A DNA stretch of 64,000 bases from DASUAS01 sp963720765 (lineage in GTDB: Bacteria > Actinomycetota > Acidimicrobiia > IMCC26256 > DASPTH01). The position numbers were made by a program, and so were the translations under genes. The stretch's first letter is position 1, and every line of letters starts with the position of its first letter. Below the pieces are notes generated by a model. It saw only the letters and a list, made by a program, of their open reading frames with translations, did no database searches and was not told the origin of the DNA. Location of the stretch: assembly GCA_963720765.1 (NCBI GenBank), contig CAVRGS010000001.1, positions 267,218-331,217 of the forward strand. Direction: 5' to 3'. This document shows, piece after piece, positions 42,984-52,373 of this stretch.

Positions 42984-43844
42984 TCAGCGAGGGCGTGACT
43001 CGCGGGCGCGGCGACTGCCCCAACGATCGAACCAGCGCAGCGGCGCCACCGAGTCGATCACGCGCGAGAACGAGAACAGCTCGGCACCGATGTTGAGCGC
43101 GAGCAGCACCAGCATCACGGTCAACCGAATGCTCTCCCGGGAACCGAGCACGACCGCGAGGCCGAGCACTGCACCGATCACGTTGGCGCCGGTGTCACCG
43201 AGCATGAGCCGCTCGCGCAGGTCGTCGGGCAGGAGGCCGAGTGACGCGCCCATCACCGGCGCCGCCGCGATGCCGATGGGCGCCGAGCCGATCGCGACGG
43301 CGATCGGCAGGTAGGCGACCAGTCCGAACTTGATCGTCCGCCCCGGCGCGCGGTCGAGCAGGTTGCCGAGGTTGGCGGCCAACGCGATGAGCGCCGCATC
43401 GACGATCAGCGTGCGCCCCGACTTGAAGCCGGGTGTCGCGACGATGACCACCGCCACCGCGGCGCCGCCGAGGAGCTTGAGGAGTCCTGTCGTGACCCGA
43501 CCCTCACGCAGCGCGCCGAGGTGACCCTTGAACCCTCGGTCCTCCCCCACTGCGGCGAGGTCGTCGACCAGGCCGAGGAAGCCGAACCCGAACACCGCGA
43601 ACAGCACCGCCAGGCGTGCCTGGGTGAGGCCGGTCTCGGGCCCGACCCCGAGGGCGCCCAACACCGATCGGCCGGCGTCGATCACCAGCACGGTGAGGAT
43701 GACGAAGAGCCCACCTGCGGTCGCGAGCTTGTGCCCGCGGTAGTTGGTGCGCTCGAGCGCGGGCGAAGCGAGGATCTCACCGCTCACCGTGCGCAGGAAG
43801 CGGACGGTGACGAGCCCGACGAGGAACGCGACGACCACGGTCAT
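42984..43844 (-). CDS. MraY/WecA-like polyprenyl-phosphate sugar-phosphotransferase homologue
   Basis: 286-residue polytopic protein of the glycosyl transferase family 4 type. Features: ATAGGLFVIL near the N-terminus, the aspartate pair GFLGLVDDLAAVGED, RGFKGHLGALREG, NLGNLLDRAPGR and LMLGDTGANVIGA. These match the DDxxD, Asn and GDxGAN motifs of UDP-sugar transferases, but it is shorter than MraY (about 340), and pyrG/steA neighbours do not indicate a wall operon. ATG closes the bridging frame from the phosphatase-like gene. Confidence 0.78.
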   Translation of the reverse strand: MTVVVAFLVGLVTVRFLRTVSGEILASPALERTNYRGHKLATAGGLFVILTVLVIDAGRSVLGALGVGPETGLTQARLAVLFAVFGFGFLGLVDDLAAVGEDRGFKGHLGALREGRVTTGLLKLLGGAAVAVVIVATPGFKSGRTLIVDAALIALAANLGNLLDRAPGRTIKFGLVAYLPIAVAIGSAPIGIAAAPVMGASLGLLPDDLRERLMLGDTGANVIGAVLGLAVVLGSRESIRLTVMLVLLALNIGAELFSFSRVIDSVAPLRWFDRWGSRRARESRPR

Positions 43845-43873
43845 CGGACGCCGATCACAGGACGACGGGTCAC
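43841..43873 (-). other. 10-codon bridging ORF phosphatase-like gene to MraY-like gene
   Basis: Encodes MTRRPVIGVR. GTG overlaps the upstream stop, and TGA overlaps the downstream ATG. There is no Shine-Dalgarno sequence before the MraY-like gene. Confidence 0.5.
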
Positions 43874-46134
43874 GGGTCGGGCTGCGACTCGGCGAACACC
43901 ACCCGCGCCAGGAGGACCACGACCGTAGCTTCGGCCACCGCCGCCATCATGCTGGGGATGGTGACGCCCGAGTCGTTGAGCGCGAAGCCGAGCAGCGCCA
44001 CGATCCCGAGTGCGAGCGCAGTGGCGCCCGCGGTCGGCACGCGCACGAACAGGGTGCGCAGCGACCGCGGCCGCACCCACCACAGGTAGGCCACGAGCAC
44101 CACGAGCGCGACGAGACAGAAGAGGAGCAGCGAGTGGCCGAGCGTGGAGAGGTTCTCCGAGGCCTTGCGCCGCAGCACGAGGGTTGCGGCGCCGAAGTCG
44201 GTGCCGGCCTTCTCGAAGAACTTGCCGACGTGGGTGCGTTGATCGGACGGGCGCAGCAGGTCGACGGCGCCCACGACCAGTCCCGCGGCAACGAGCACGC
44301 CGACCAACACCCACACCGTGCGCCACCGCAACTCGTGACCGAGCAGCAACCACGCGAGCAGCGCGAAGCCGGGGGCGACGGCGACCGCGCCGCCGAAGTC
44401 GTTGCCCCAGAACGGGGCGCCCATCACGACCACGGTGACCGCGAGCAGGGCGACGGCGACGCGCACACCCCGTTTCGTGGGCACCTGCCAGGCCAACAAC
44501 CCCGCGAAGAGCACCGCGGCCGCGGTGAGCTGGGAGAAGGTGATGTTCCCCTGGCCGACGAAGCGGATCCCGATGGTCGCCGAATAGCCGAACACCGTGT
44601 TCCACTCGAGGTGCGCCCCGGTGACGAGGTCGACGAGATGCAGCACGACCATCGTCCCGAGCCCGGCCAACGCCGCGAGCACCGGGCGGCGGCGCGTCGC
44701 CACCATGCAGACCGCCGCGATCGCGGCGCCGACGCCGACCACGAACGCCCAGAAGGCCACTGCGCCCCCATTGCGCTCGAAGTGCAACGGGCCCGCGAGA
44801 TACGTCGCGTCGAGGAAGCCGAGCAACCACAGCGCACCGAACACGAGCAGGCCGATCGCCCGTCGCGAGCGCAGGCGCGTCCACCGGTCGAGCACGATCG
44901 CCGCGCCCGCCAGCACCAGCGCGAGCACCATGACGACGCTCATGGACGGCCCGACCAGTCCGTCGCGGAAGAGGCCGTCTGCGTTGGTGTTCACGAGGAA
45001 CTCGCGTCGCTCGGCCAGCGTGCCGCCCCCATCGCCGGTTTCCATGCGGCGGCCCTCCATCGCGTCGGGCCGATCGAGCCCGAAGTACGTGAGGATGGTC
45101 GGCGCGACGTCGGTGAGGTTGACGAAGCCGTTGCGCCCTGTGGTGGTCGAGCGCAGCAACCCGGGCTCGAACCCGGGGCCCCGCACGGCGGCGACGTTGA
45201 GTGCGTCGCGGTTCTGCGGCGGCGTCGGACCCACGACCATGACCAGGTCACCGGGCTCGACGTGGTCGAGGAGTCGGCCGACGATGCGGTCGGTGTCCTC
45301 GAGCGCGCGGGCACGCATCTTCACCGCCTGCTCATCGGATGCGAACCGGGCCTGGATGTCGGCCCGCACGAGGTCGGAGCCTTCGACCAGCACCACCGAG
45401 CCCGGCTGCCACGCGTCGGTGAACGCACGCTCCACCCGATCGGGATCGAGACGCACACCGAACGGTGCAGTGGAGTCGTGGCGCAGCAGACCGTCGTCGA
45501 CGCGGCCCTTGGGTACCTTGCCCGCGCTCGTCATCAGCGCCCCGACCGCCGCGCGCCGCCACGGGGTGACGCGCGTGTCGGGCGTGCTGGGATCGGTGCC
45601 GTCGCCGTTGGCGATCACCGCGCGCGCGATCCCCGCGGTGGCGAGCTCGTCACCGAGCAGTCCGGGCTCGGCGCCATAGAGCTCGCTGTCGTTGGCGTCG
45701 ACCGTGTCGGCGATCGCCATGTAGACCAAGCCGTCGCCCGCGGGGATGCCGGTGCGAGTGGTGAAGACCACGCCGGCGCGGTCGCGCCCGAATTCCTCGT
45801 CGACCCCGAAGCCGAGGTTGCCGTCGGACCCACCCCCGACGGCGCGTGCGCCGGCACCGATCGTCACGTAGCCGCTCGGAAGCGACGTGGGCCGGTCGAC
45901 GCCGTTGGTGACCATCGCGCCCACCGCCGACTGCGAGAAGAGCCGGTCGAGATTGGGCGTCGACGCCGGTTCGAGGTCGGCCCACTCGGTGTCGGGCAAC
46001 GACACGATGAGCACTCGCCCCTGCTTCGGGGTGGCCGCGCCGGCGGGCGCGAGGCCAGCGGCGAGCGCGACCATCACGACCAGCGCTCCCGCGAGACATC
46101 CTGCGCCGGCCCGCGGCCCCCACCCGCGGCTCAC
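43870..46134 (-). CDS. Alkaline-phosphatase-like ectodomain with C-terminal multi-span membrane domain
   Basis: 754 residues. After a signal segment (LAGALVVMVALAAGLAPAGA) comes a domain beginning RVLIVSLPDTEWADLEPAST, with TPNLDRLF and DVAPTILTYFGLDRP: this is the layout of alkaline-phosphatase/sulfatase-fold proteins. The usual nucleophile Thr/Ser is not obvious. From about residue 360 there are about ten membrane helices (VVMVLALVLAGAAIVL, GLLVFGALWLLGFLDA). Function unknown; probably cell-envelope. GTG overlaps the mctB stop. Inserted between mctB and pyrG compared with Mycobacterium. Confidence 0.72.
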   Translation of the reverse strand: MSRGWGPRAGAGCLAGALVVMVALAAGLAPAGAATPKQGRVLIVSLPDTEWADLEPASTPNLDRLFSQSAVGAMVTNGVDRPTSLPSGYVTIGAGARAVGGGSDGNLGFGVDEEFGRDRAGVVFTTRTGIPAGDGLVYMAIADTVDANDSELYGAEPGLLGDELATAGIARAVIANGDGTDPSTPDTRVTPWRRAAVGALMTSAGKVPKGRVDDGLLRHDSTAPFGVRLDPDRVERAFTDAWQPGSVVLVEGSDLVRADIQARFASDEQAVKMRARALEDTDRIVGRLLDHVEPGDLVMVVGPTPPQNRDALNVAAVRGPGFEPGLLRSTTTGRNGFVNLTDVAPTILTYFGLDRPDAMEGRRMETGDGGGTLAERREFLVNTNADGLFRDGLVGPSMSVVMVLALVLAGAAIVLDRWTRLRSRRAIGLLVFGALWLLGFLDATYLAGPLHFERNGGAVAFWAFVVGVGAAIAAVCMVATRRRPVLAALAGLGTMVVLHLVDLVTGAHLEWNTVFGYSATIGIRFVGQGNITFSQLTAAAVLFAGLLAWQVPTKRGVRVAVALLAVTVVVMGAPFWGNDFGGAVAVAPGFALLAWLLLGHELRWRTVWVLVGVLVAAGLVVGAVDLLRPSDQRTHVGKFFEKAGTDFGAATLVLRRKASENLSTLGHSLLLFCLVALVVLVAYLWWVRPRSLRTLFVRVPTAGATALALGIVALLGFALNDSGVTIPSMMAAVAEATVVVLLARVVFAESQPDP

Positions 46135-47081
46135 GACGTTGCCGACCCCGCCGGGATCGGATCGGGCAGCGGTGACGCGTCGGGGCCGTAGCCGTAGTGG
46201 CCCACCACCGGCGGCGCGAGGAACAGGTCCGAGAGCGCCAGCACCACCGTCGTCGGGCCTTCGACGAGGTCGAGGTCGTCGACCGTCGACACCGTGGTGG
46301 CGAGCTCGTTGTCGCGGATCGCTTGCACCGCGGCGGCGCGGTCGGGCCCGTCGGTGACCTCCGTCCAGACGCTGGCCACCACGAGCGGTACCTCGGCGGC
46401 GTGGAAGGCCTTGGCGGCCGGGAGGGCGACGAGCTCGGGCGCCACGGCTCCGCCGTTGCCGACCACGAGCACGACGCCCGCGCCGCGCCCGGGGAAGTCG
46501 GTGATGGTCGAGTTGCCCACCGAGTCGTAGCCGAGGAACCCGGCCTGCTCGAGCACGTCGAGGAGGTCTGGTTCGCCGGCGACGCGCGCGTCCGTGGCTC
46601 CGAGACGCTGCGCGAGCTGCTGATAGCCCTCGGCGCGCAGCGATGCCTTGTTCTTCGTGGTGACCCCCAGGGCATCCTGCAGCGCCTTGACCGAGCCGTC
46701 GTCGGTCAGCGCCCACTTGTCCTCGAGCCACAGCGTGCCGGTGGCGGTGCCGTCGCCCTGCTGGATCGCCGTGACCAGGGCGGAGACGCGGTCGCCGTCG
46801 ACGCCGCGCACGGCGACCACGCCGACGTCGTCGCCGAGCAGGCGGCTGCTCACCGCGAACGGTTGGACGTCGCCGACGAAGCCCTGCAGTTGGGTGTCGC
46901 GGTCCTTGAGCGCGCTGTTCTCGGACTGGATGCGGTCCGACTTCGACTCGACGCTGTCGAGGCGGTTGTTGAGCGTGTCGACCACGCCGCGGTCGATGAC
47001 GCCCGCCCCGATCACCACCCCGAGCGCGAGGGCGAGGAAGATCGCGATGAGCGAGACGACATGGAAGCGGAAGTTGATCAT
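46131..47081 (-). CDS. MctB/SteB-type copper transporter / envelope protein
   Basis: 316 residues of the DUF3186 family. MINFRFHVVSLIAIFLALAL is a membrane anchor followed by GVVIGAGVIDRGVVDTLNNR and a coiled coil. In Mycobacterium tuberculosis MctB is linked to copper efflux; in corynebacteria the homologue SteB acts with SteA in cell separation. Located directly after steA with an ATGA overlap, supporting SteA–SteB pairing. Confidence 0.85.
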   Translation of the reverse strand: MINFRFHVVSLIAIFLALALGVVIGAGVIDRGVVDTLNNRLDSVESKSDRIQSENSALKDRDTQLQGFVGDVQPFAVSSRLLGDDVGVVAVRGVDGDRVSALVTAIQQGDGTATGTLWLEDKWALTDDGSVKALQDALGVTTKNKASLRAEGYQQLAQRLGATDARVAGEPDLLDVLEQAGFLGYDSVGNSTITDFPGRGAGVVLVVGNGGAVAPELVALPAAKAFHAAEVPLVVASVWTEVTDGPDRAAAVQAIRDNELATTVSTVDDLDLVEGPTTVVLALSDLFLAPPVVGHYGYGPDASPLPDPIPAGSATS

Positions 47082-48238
47082 CCGGAGAACAGGTCCTTCA
47101 GGGTGACCCAGAGGCCGCGCGCGAACACGTGGATGGGTTCGGCGACGATGGCCACGACGAGCATGGCGATCAGCGCGGCGCCGACGAGCAGGAAGATGTC
47201 GAGACGGCGGACCCTCCCCTCGTAGAGGCGGCTCACGCCCTTGGCGTCGACGAGCATCGGTCCGAGACGCAACCGGGTGAGGAAGGTCGACGCCATGCCC
47301 GGCCGGCCCTTGTCGAGGAATTCGACCATGGTGGCGTGGGTGCCGACGGCAACGATGAGCGCAGCCTTCGACTCGTAGGCCAGCAACATGGCGACGTCTT
47401 CGCTGGTGCCCTCGGCGACGAACTCCAGGTAGTCGACGCCCCACTCCAGCAGGTTCTCGCGCCCGGGGGCCCGACCGTCGGGATGCACGTGGTGCACGAG
47501 CTCGGCACCGCACGCCAGACCCTTGGGTGACACGGAGTCGAAGTCGCCGATGATGATGTCGGGCTTCAGGCCGTGTTCGAGCAGCGCGTCGGCGCCGCCG
47601 TCGACACCGATGAGCACGGGCTGGTACTCGCGGATGTACGGACGCAGTGCCGCGAGGTCGGAGCGGTAGTCGTGCCCGCGCACCACGACGAGCGCATGGC
47701 GCCCCGCGAACTTCGTGTGCAGCGGTGGGAGCTCCAACGGCTCGAAGGTGAGCCGGGCTTCCTTCTGGATGTACTCCAGCGTGTTGGCCGCGAAGCGCTC
47801 GAGCTCGGTGCCGATCGCGGTGCGCGCCGCCTCCATCGCCACCTCGATGCCGGCTTCGTCGAGGATGCGGCCACGTCCGAGCATCTCCTCGTCACGCCAG
47901 ATCTCGCCGTCATCGAGGCGGAGGACGTCGCCCTCGTGCACCGTGTCCATCATCTCGGCACCGACGTCGTCGATCAGCGCGATGCCCGCCTGCACGATGC
48001 GGATCGGACCGCCGTTGGGATATCGCCCCGAGATCGACGGCGAGCAGTTGATCACCGCGACCACACCCGCCTCGATCAGCCCGTCGGCCGCGACGCGATC
48101 GAGATCGCGATGGTTGATCACCGCGATCTCGCCCGCCTGGAGTCGCGGGATCATGTCCTTGGTGCGCCGGTCGACGCGCGCCGGACCTTGGATCGCGAAC
48201 GGCGCGTCCGGCTGCTTGCGCAAGCGCAGGCGCGCCAT
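47078..48238 (-). CDS. steA: SteA-type membrane protein with thiamin pyrophosphokinase-like domain
   Basis: 386 residues. N-terminal soluble part (SPSISGRYPNGGPIRIVQAG), then a thiamin pyrophosphokinase-like core (YQPVLIGVDGGADALLEHGL and DIIIGDFDSVS), and C-terminal helices IFLLVGAALIAMLVVAIVAE. This is the Rv1697 counterpart and the SteA type reported to activate the wall hydrolase RipA in corynebacteria. The pyrophosphokinase activity itself is unproven in the family. ATG shares one base with the recN stop. Confidence 0.88.
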   Translation of the reverse strand: MARLRLRKQPDAPFAIQGPARVDRRTKDMIPRLQAGEIAVINHRDLDRVAADGLIEAGVVAVINCSPSISGRYPNGGPIRIVQAGIALIDDVGAEMMDTVHEGDVLRLDDGEIWRDEEMLGRGRILDEAGIEVAMEAARTAIGTELERFAANTLEYIQKEARLTFEPLELPPLHTKFAGRHALVVVRGHDYRSDLAALRPYIREYQPVLIGVDGGADALLEHGLKPDIIIGDFDSVSPKGLACGAELVHHVHPDGRAPGRENLLEWGVDYLEFVAEGTSEDVAMLLAYESKAALIVAVGTHATMVEFLDKGRPGMASTFLTRLRLGPMLVDAKGVSRLYEGRVRRLDIFLLVGAALIAMLVVAIVAEPIHVFARGLWVTLKDLFSG

Positions 48239-49870
48239 CAGCGCCGTCCCCGGCTGCGGGTTCCTGCGGTGTCGAGCAGCTCAGCCGCGTGCCGGCGCGC
48301 GTGCGACGAGTCGCCGATCCCCGCGAGCATGCGCGACAGCTCGGCGACGCGCTCGTCGCCATCGACCACGGTCGCGTGTGCCACGGTGCGCTCCGCCCTG
48401 TCGACCCGTTCCACGGCTTTCTCCACCACGACCTGCGTCCCGGCGAACGCTGCCACCTGTGCGAGGTGCGTGACGCAGAGCACCTGATGTCGCGCGCCGA
48501 GCGCCTGCAGGAGACGTCCGACCGAGGCTCCGGCCTCACCACCGATCCCGGCGTCGACCTCGTCGAACACCAGCGTCGGCGGTGCCTCCGAGAGCACCAC
48601 GCGCGCCGCCAGCATCGCACGGGAGAGCTCCCCGCCGGACGCGGCCCGGGCCAGCGGCCGGGCGCGCTCACCGGGATTGGCGGCCAGGAGGTAGGTCACC
48701 TGGTCGTGCCCGTCGTCGGTGGCGGGTCCGGGTTCCACGTCGATCTCGACCACCGCATGGGGCATCGCGAGCTCGCGGAGGTGGCCGCTCACCGCGGTAC
48801 CCAGGGGTTCGGCGGCGGCGGTTCGGGCCGCGGACAGGTCGGCGGCGGCGGCCGCGGCGGCGCGCTCGTGCGCGCCACGGCGGGCCTCGAGGTCGGCGGC
48901 CCGCTCCTCGTAGCGCTCGAGCTCGTCGAGACGCGCGGCCGCCTCGGCGCCGTAGACGATGACGTCGGCGAGGGTCGATCCGTACTTCCGCCCGAGCTCG
49001 TGCAACTGGTGACGACGGGTGCGCACGGTCTCGACGCGCGCAGGATCGTCGTCGACCCGCTCCACCTCGTGGCGCAGCTCCTGTTCGATGTCGGCCAGCT
49101 CCCCCTGCGCGCCCCGCAGCCGCGTCACCAGCGCGGCGAACGGACTGCGTCCCTCGAGCGCAGCGAGCGCGGCGCCGACCGCGTCGAGCCCGGGGCCTTC
49201 CAACGCCTCGTACGCGCGCGTGAGCGCATCGCGGTGCGCGACCGCGTCAGCGAGCAACGCCTCTTCGGCCTCCAGCGCGACGTCTTCGGCCGGGTCGTCG
49301 AGCGCCGCCGCGGCGATCTCCTGCACCTGGTACCGGAGGAGGTCGATCTCACGGGCGCGGGCGCGCGCGTCTCCACCGAGCGCCGCGAGCTCGGCGTCGA
49401 GGTCGCGCACTGCGGCACGCGCGGCACGGTACGCGTCGAGCGCCTCGAGCGCGGGTGCCCCGGCGTACCGGTCGAGCGCGCCGCGCTGGATGGCCGGGTC
49501 GAGCAGCGACTGGTGGGCGTGCTGTCCGTGGAGATCGACGAGCGCACGTCCCGCCTCGGCCAGCTCGCCCACGGTCGCGAGCCGCCCGTCGACGTCACGC
49601 GCGGCTCCGCCCGTCACGCGGCACGACGCGTGCCAGGATCGTCTCGTCCCCGGTCCCGGGATGCACGAAGCGACCCTCCACCCGCGCTTCGGCGGCGCCG
49701 TCGCGCACGAGGCCGGCGTCGGCGCGGCCCCCGACGAGGAGCTCGACCGCCTCGACGAGCAGCGTCTTGCCCGCGCCCGTCTCACCGGTGATGGCGGTGA
49801 GGCCGGGGCCCAGCACCAGGGTCAGATCGGCGACGATCCCGAGGTCGACGACGTGCAGCTCGACGAGCAT
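48238..49870 (-). CDS. recN: DNA repair protein RecN, frameshifted
   Basis: SMC-like ATPase, about 543 residues after repair. Walker A in AITGETGAGKTLLVEAVELL, signature LARAASGGELSRAMLA and Walker B in PPTLVFDEVDAGIGGEAG; central coiled coil. The frame breaks at 49596 (surplus C on the plus strand): VVPRDGRSRA continues as VDGRLATVGELAEAGRALVD. Such a gene is not strictly essential but frameshift position and conserved ends argue for a sequencing indel. ATG overlaps the mini-ORF stop from ppnK. Confidence 0.92.
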
Positions 49871-49896
49871 CAGATGCAGCGGAACGGAATCGGCAT
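49870..49896 (-). other. 8-codon bridging mini-ORF ppnK to recN
   Basis: Encodes MPIPFRCI. Its TGA shares A with the recN ATG (TGATG). Its ATG lies 8 nt after the ppnK stop (TAG), so it is not overlapping at the upstream end but still couples into recN, which has no Shine-Dalgarno sequence. Confidence 0.4.
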
Positions 49897-49904
49897 CGAG
49901 GCGT

Positions 49905-50744
49905 CTACCGGTCGGCGAGGCCGAACTTGGCCTTCAGGATCTGGTGGAAGTCGCGGGGACCGAACGTGACGATGCGCGCCGAGCGGTCGCCGCCGCGGCA
50001 CGACACGGTGTCGCCCGCCGCCAGCTCACCGAGCTCGCGCCCGTCGGTGGTGAGGACGACGCTGCGGTCGTCGCACACGGTGAACTGCAGCGTCTCCTCG
50101 GGCGCGAGGACCAGCGACCGGTCGAACAGCATGTGTGGTGACACCGGCGTGAGCAGCAGACAACGATGGCGGGGCGACACGATCGGCCCACGGGCGGAGA
50201 AGGAGTACGCGGTGGAACCGGTCGGCGTGGCGATGATCACGCCGTCGGCCGCATACGTGGTGAAGAAGGTGCCGTTGATGTCGACTTCGAGCCGCACCAG
50301 ACGGCCGGTGTGGACCTTCTCGAGCACCGCCTCGTTGAGCGCGAACCAGCGACCCCGCGCCGCGCCGGTCGACTCGACCGTGATCTCGAGCACCATGCGC
50401 TCGGCCACCTCGAACTCCCCCGTGACCAGGCGGTCGAGCGCGACGTCGAACTCGGAGGGCTCCACCTCCGTGAGGTAGCCCATCTGCCCGACGTTGACGC
50501 CGAGCACCGGCACCCCGGTCTCGTAGGCGGTGTCGACGGCCCGGAGCATGGTGCCGTCGCCGCCGAGTGAGATCACGACGTCGAGGTCGGTGGTGTCGAG
50601 GTCGGTGCCGCCCTCGCTCCGGGGGCCGCGCACCTCGATGCCGTCGGCGGCCAGGCGTTCGGTCGCCTGCGCGACCAGTTGCGCCGCGGTGTCGCGGTGG
50701 GGGTGCGGCACGAGGCCGACGCGGCGGACCCGGCGCACGGTCAC
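49905..50744 (-). CDS. ppnK: NAD kinase
   Basis: 279 residues phosphorylating NAD to NADP. GGDGT motif in DVVISLGGDGTMLRAVDTAY, GVNVGQMGYLTEVEP, FALNEAVLEKVHTGRL and the ADGVIIATPTGSTAYSFSARG loop. GTG 50744 or the GTG two codons later may be the start; a CTG overlapping the tlyA stop is in frame. Between tlyA and recN as in Mycobacterium Rv1694–Rv1696. Confidence 0.95.
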   Translation of the reverse strand: MTVRRVRRVGLVPHPHRDTAAQLVAQATERLAADGIEVRGPRSEGGTDLDTTDLDVVISLGGDGTMLRAVDTAYETGVPVLGVNVGQMGYLTEVEPSEFDVALDRLVTGEFEVAERMVLEITVESTGAARGRWFALNEAVLEKVHTGRLVRLEVDINGTFFTTYAADGVIIATPTGSTAYSFSARGPIVSPRHRCLLLTPVSPHMLFDRSLVLAPEETLQFTVCDDRSVVLTTDGRELGELAAGDTVSCRGGDRSARIVTFGPRDFHQILKAKFGLADR

Positions 50745-50746
50745 GG

Positions 50747-51544
50747 TCAGGATCCCCCGTCCGTGCTCGGGACCGCCTCGTCGAGGTGCTCGTCGTCGAG
50801 CGCAGGGCCGAGCGCGTCGCCGCGAACCAGGAACTCCACGTTGCCGTCGGCGCCGCGCAACGGCGACACCGTGACGTCGACCACGTGGATGCCGGCGTCG
50901 CGCAGCCCGTCGCGCACCTCGTGGAGCACGGCGCGGTGCACCGTGGGGTCGCGCACCACTCCGCCCTTGCCGATGCGGGCGCGACCGCACTCGAACTGCG
51001 GCTTCACCAGCAGCACGAGATCGCCGTCGATCTTCGTGCACCTCGCCAGTGCGGGCGCGACGGTGACGAGTGAGATGAAGGACAGGTCGGCGACCGTGAG
51101 ATCGACCGGACCGCCGAGATCGTCGGGCTCGAGGTGCCGGACGTTGGTGCGTTCGCGCACGGTCACCCGAGGGTCGTCCCGCAACGACCAGGCGAGCTGA
51201 CCGCGACCGACGTCGACCGCGTCGACGTGCACCACGCCCGCCTGCAGCAGGCAGTCGGTGAAGCCGCCGGTCGACGCGCCGGCGTCGAGGGCCCGGAGGC
51301 CCTGCACGTCGAGGTCGAAGCGATCGAGGGCCTCGGCGAGCTTCTCGCCGCCGCGGGACACGAATCGGGGCGGGTCGCCGGTCACCTGGATGGGCTCGTC
51401 GGCGGCCACGAGACGGGTGGGAGCGGGCGCGGGGCCGCCGCCCACACGGACGCGACCGGCCGCGATGGCTTCGACCGCCTGGCGGCGGCTCCCCAGCAAC
51501 CCCCGGCGCACGAGCTCGGCGTCGAGTCGCCGGCGTACCGTCAC
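50747..51544 (-). CDS. tlyA: TlyA-type rRNA 2'-O-methyltransferase / hemolysin A
   Basis: 265 residues. N-terminal S4 RNA-binding domain (RRRLDAELVRRGLLGSRRQA) then the FtsJ-like methyltransferase core: ALDAGASTGGFTDCLLQAGV, KPQFECGRARIGKGGVVRDP. TlyA 2'-O-methylates 16S and 23S rRNA and its loss causes capreomycin resistance in mycobacteria. GTG start overlaps with the HAD junction in phase for a CTG-initiated mini-ORF. Confidence 0.94.
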   Translation of the reverse strand: MTVRRRLDAELVRRGLLGSRRQAVEAIAAGRVRVGGGPAPAPTRLVAADEPIQVTGDPPRFVSRGGEKLAEALDRFDLDVQGLRALDAGASTGGFTDCLLQAGVVHVDAVDVGRGQLAWSLRDDPRVTVRERTNVRHLEPDDLGGPVDLTVADLSFISLVTVAPALARCTKIDGDLVLLVKPQFECGRARIGKGGVVRDPTVHRAVLHEVRDGLRDAGIHVVDVTVSPLRGADGNVEFLVRGDALGPALDDEHLDEAVPSTDGGS

Positions 51545-51560
51545 CGGTGCAGAGTACGCG

Positions 51561-52373
51561 TCAGGCCTGGTGGAACGCCGTGATCACCGTGGGTGCGAGC
51601 ACACCCAGATCGGCGGCGACGAACGGCGGCGCCGGGTCCGGGATCGCCTCACCCCCCGGGGGTGCCACCGCCGCGGTGACCCCCGACAGCACCAGCGCGA
51701 ACGGCCAGCCCAGCGCGCTCGCCAGCGCGCCGTCGGTCGACGGCCGGTCGCCCACCACGACACCGAGGTCGCCGTAGCGCTGGCGGATGATCCCCACCGT
51801 CGGTGACTCCGGCTTGCCCGCGACCTCGGGGGTCGCACCCGCGGCGGTCGCCACCGCGGCTACGAGAGATCCCGCGCCGGGGATGAGGCCGCCGGGCACC
51901 GGATAGGTGGCGTCGAGGTTGGTGGCGACGAAGCGCGCGCCGTCACGCACCGCGCGCGAGGCGCGTTCGAGCCCGTCGTAGTCGAAGTCGCGGTGGAAGC
52001 CGACGACGACCGCCTCGGCGGGGCCGTCGTCGACCGCCTCGAAGCCGGCGTCGGCCAGCGCTTCGCGCACGCCCGGACCACCGCACACGAGGACCTTGGC
52101 GCCGGGCTCGAGCGCGCGCTCCAGGAGCCAGGCCGCGGCGAGGGCGCTGGTGACGACGTCGTCGGGATCGGCGGCGATGCCCATGTGGGCGAGCTTGGCG
52201 ATGACGTCGCCGACCGGTGAGCTCGAGTTGTTCGAGACGAACGCCACCCGCAGCCCGGCGTGGCGCATCGCGGCGACGCCGTCGGCGGCACGGGCGATCG
52301 GATCGTCGCCGCGCCAGATCACACCGTCGAGGTCGCACGCCACCACGGGTGGCGGTTCCGGTGGCCGGGTCAC
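51561..52373 (-). CDS. HAD-superfamily hydrolase (NagD-like)
   Basis: 270 residues. Motif I VVACDLDGVIWRGDDPI, motif II in VAFVSNNSSSPVGDVI, and the C-terminal VVVGDRPSTDGALASALGW. Class IIA HAD with cap, NagD/PGP-like; substrate unknown. Rv1692 counterpart, next to tlyA. GTG start closes the 4-codon mini-ORF from the TPR gene. Confidence 0.9.
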   Translation of the reverse strand: MTRPPEPPPVVACDLDGVIWRGDDPIARAADGVAAMRHAGLRVAFVSNNSSSPVGDVIAKLAHMGIAADPDDVVTSALAAAWLLERALEPGAKVLVCGGPGVREALADAGFEAVDDGPAEAVVVGFHRDFDYDGLERASRAVRDGARFVATNLDATYPVPGGLIPGAGSLVAAVATAAGATPEVAGKPESPTVGIIRQRYGDLGVVVGDRPSTDGALASALGWPFALVLSGVTAAVAPPGGEAIPDPAPPFVAADLGVLAPTVITAFHQA

